The notes under the pieces: model-generated
Told to the model about the DNA's origin: nothing
Database searches by the model: none
Seen by the model: only the letters and a program-made list of their open reading frames with translations
Origin: Solirubrobacterales bacterium
GTDB lineage: Bacteria > Actinomycetota > Thermoleophilia > Solirubrobacterales > Solirubrobacteraceae
Assembly: GCA_025964065.1 (NCBI GenBank)
Contig: JAOPZO010000300.1
Coordinates: 1-5,542, forward strand
Direction of reading: 5' to 3'
Length of the DNA: 5,542 nt
Program-made: the position numbers and the translations under genes
In this document: one piece after another, positions 4,753 through 5,542 of the stretch
How the letters are laid out: the number at the start of each line of letters is the position of its first letter
How positions within the stretch are numbered: the first letter of the stretch is position 1

Positions 4753-4941
4753 ATGCACTGCTGCGAGGCCTGCGGCCGGATCTACGCTCCGACGCGTGCT
4801 CCTGAGATGTGTGAGGAGTGCGACGGGGCGCTCGAAGTGCTGCCCGTGACCCGCGCGGTGGCCGTCGCGTCAGCGCGACGCTGCCGGCTGCGGCACGGGA
4901 CCACGAGCGCACCCCGAGCGCTCCCGCCCCCTGCACGCTGA
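4753..4941 (+). CDS. Second small zinc-ribbon protein (62 residues)
   Basis: The N-terminal half is a predicted zinc ribbon: C4-x2-C7, a 12-residue spacer, then C20-x2-C23, with an extra C3 and the sequence CDGAL that echoes CGGAL in the protein at 4082. The ATG is 1 nt after the STAS stop, with only GGTGG upstream, so translational coupling is likely; TTG 4741 or GTG 4744 would overlap the STAS gene instead. Residues 31-62 are Ala/Arg/Pro-rich without clear structure, with weaker third-position GC bias and a 7-bp hairpin in the DNA (4863-4880), so the tail may be disordered or degenerate. The next gene follows after 16 nt. The function is not recognised; the short ribbon suggests a protein- or nucleic-acid-binding adaptor. 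Confidence 0.65.
   Translation: MHCCEACGRIYAPTRAPEMCEECDGALEVLPVTRAVAVASARRCRLRHGTTSAPRALPPPAR
4863..4880. other. Hairpin inside the tail of the second zinc-ribbon gene
   Basis: CGTCGCG (4863-4869) pairs with CGCGACG (4874-4880) around a TCAG loop. A second small stem GCCG/CGGC (4883-4894) follows. It could slow ribosomes or polymerase ahead of the MpsC-like gene, or be chance in GC-rich DNA. Confidence 0.3.
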
Positions 4942-4947
4942 CCCGAT

Positions 4948-4952
4948 CGGAG
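4948..4952 (+). promoter_or_regulatory. Shine-Dalgarno sequence for the MpsC-like gene
   Basis: CGGAG lies 5 nt before the ATG at 4958 and supports that start. Confidence 0.55.
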
Positions 4953-4957
4953 CGCCG

Positions 4958-5344
4958 ATGTCGGACCACCACCAGGAGCCGACCGTGCTCCAGCAGGTCT
5001 CGAACGAGTTCGGGCGGATCTACAAGGACCAGTTCGGGCGGGGCCCGACGCGTGTCCGCTCGGATTTCGCGTCGCCCGACGTGCTCGTGATCGTCCTCGA
5101 GAACTCCCTCACCCCGGGCGAGCGCACGCTCATCCAGATGGGCGCGGAGGAGCGCCTGCGCGAGCACCGGATGTTCGTGCAGTACGCCTCCGTCGCGGAC
5201 TTCTGCGAGCCGGTCGAGCGCCTGACGGGCCGGATCGTCCGGGCGTTCATCAGCGGCATCGACGCGCGGGAGGACGTCTCCGTCGAGACCTTCGTCCTGC
5301 ACCCGGAGGGCACGGACGTCGTGTCCCGCGGGTTGCTCCCCTAG
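4958..5344 (+). CDS. MpsC/DUF2294 family protein
   Basis: This 128-residue protein has the pattern of the DUF2294 family, now named for MpsC of the Na+-translocating membrane-potential-generating system. Family features seen are a helical N-terminus (VLQQVSNEFGRIYKDQFGRG, residues 10-29), GRGPTRVRSDF (27-37), a hydrophobic strand VLVIVLENSLTPGERTL (42-58), and a C-terminal EPVERLTGRIVRAFISGID (84-102) with a VSVETFVL strand (107-114). It has no membrane segment, so it would be a cytoplasmic or peripheral protein. No MpsA/MpsB-type membrane genes are visible, so a role in ion transport is not shown; DUF2294 genes often occur alone. It is probably co-transcribed with the STAS and zinc-ribbon genes. 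Its TAG stop shares the palindrome CTAG with the stop of the convergent membrane-protein gene. Confidence 0.82.
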   Translation: MSDHHQEPTVLQQVSNEFGRIYKDQFGRGPTRVRSDFASPDVLVIVLENSLTPGERTLIQMGAEERLREHRMFVQYASVADFCEPVERLTGRIVRAFISGIDAREDVSVETFVLHPEGTDVVSRGLLP

Positions 5345-5514
5345 AGGAACACGCCGAGCAGCAGCACCAGCAGCACCAGGAAGCAGACGGCGGTCATCGT
5401 CCCGAGGATGCGGATGGCCCAGAGGTCGAACGACGAGGCCCGGCCGTCGCGGTCGGCGGTCTCGGCCCGGTGCAGGCCGGCGGCGAGCGAGGCCGCGGCG
5501 GGGACGGCGCGCAT
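5341..5514 (-). CDS. 57-residue single-pass membrane protein
   Basis: Reading the minus strand from the ATG at 5514 gives a short soluble N-terminus (MRAVPAAASLAAGLHRAE, residues 1-18), a charged stretch ADRDGR (20-25), and a C-terminal hydrophobic helix at about 35-57 (RILGTMTAVCFLV through LLLGVFL) that ends at the stop. Arg36 just before the helix predicts a cytoplasmic N-terminus, a tail-anchor-like topology. GGAGGAG (5524-5530) lies 9 nt upstream and sets this start, so the gene looks complete although the frame stays open to the window edge. The leucine/valine codons include a doubled 9-mer CAGCAGCAC (5359-5376, plus strand). No known family is recognised. The stop interlocks with that of the MpsC-like gene. 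Confidence 0.7.
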   Translation of the reverse strand: MRAVPAAASLAAGLHRAETADRDGRASSFDLWAIRILGTMTAVCFLVLLVLLLGVFL

Positions 5515-5523
5515 CCCGAGCGG

Positions 5524-5530
5524 CTCCTCC
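5524..5530 (-). promoter_or_regulatory. Shine-Dalgarno sequence for the small membrane protein
   Basis: GGAGGAG on the minus strand, 9 nt before the ATG at 5514, argues for that start rather than one beyond the window. Confidence 0.6.
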
Positions 5531-5542
5531 GCCCCGCGCGGC

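Noticed and set aside
4508..5302. A 264-codon minus-strand frame over the STAS/MpsC cluster
   Set aside because: Antisense to three plausible genes and without domain features.
5359..5379. CAGCAGCAC repeat as a microsatellite or CRISPR-like element
   Set aside because: Only two 9-base copies, and they encode the Leu/Val core of a transmembrane helix, so protein composition explains them.
1..5542. tRNA, rRNA, CRISPR array, insertion sequence or phage attachment site
   Set aside because: No cloverleaf, rRNA core sequence, spaced repeat array, transposase or terminal repeats were seen on either strand.

Overview
The window is very GC-rich, its coding frames end almost every codon in G or C, and it uses GTG and TTG starts. 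It reads as a chromosomal segment of a high-GC actinobacterium. The gene families (MutM, a MpsC/DUF2294 protein, a lone STAS protein, a ferredoxin next to a CoA-ligase pair) and CGCTAnnnT-type -10 boxes would suit a Thermoleophilia/Solirubrobacterales-like lineage, but that placement is inference.

Positions 1-2826 (+) form one tight operon: the 3' part of a succinyl-CoA-synthetase-type beta subunit, its alpha subunit, an 80-residue single-cluster ferredoxin resembling FixX, and a MutM/Fpg DNA glycosylase. The first three genes are joined by ATGA overlaps, and glycosylase starts 14 nt after the ferredoxin. The beta subunit keeps the ATP-grasp metal-site motif but has changed the two C-terminal loops that are most conserved in true succinyl-CoA synthetases, so the acyl substrate may not be succinate. 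Its pairing with a ferredoxin suggests a link to a 2-oxoacid:ferredoxin oxidoreductase upstream of the window.

Positions 2823-3994 (-) hold an intact nitrilase-superfamily gene of N-carbamoylputrescine amidase type. After its stop comes a start-less, frameshifted 3' gene remnant, probably the end of an Amidase_2/peptidoglycan-recognition-type N-acetylmuramoyl-L-alanine amidase. Its stop interlocks with the glycosylase stop.

Positions 3995-5344 (+) hold a 35-residue zinc ribbon with a strong ribosome binding site, divergent from the nitrilase; a hairpin; a leader with a 12-bp palindrome; then a three-gene cluster. That cluster is a STAS-domain protein without a phosphorylatable residue at the usual site, a second small zinc-ribbon protein, and a MpsC/DUF2294 protein. 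Two mini zinc ribbons thus bracket the STAS gene. The cluster ends head-on against a 57-residue single-pass membrane protein gene (5341-5514, -), whose stop shares the palindrome CTAG with the MpsC-like gene.

The best candidates for new biology are the divergent CoA ligase/ferredoxin module and the small zinc ribbon-STAS-zinc ribbon-MpsC cluster. Neither can be proven to be a functional system from this window alone.
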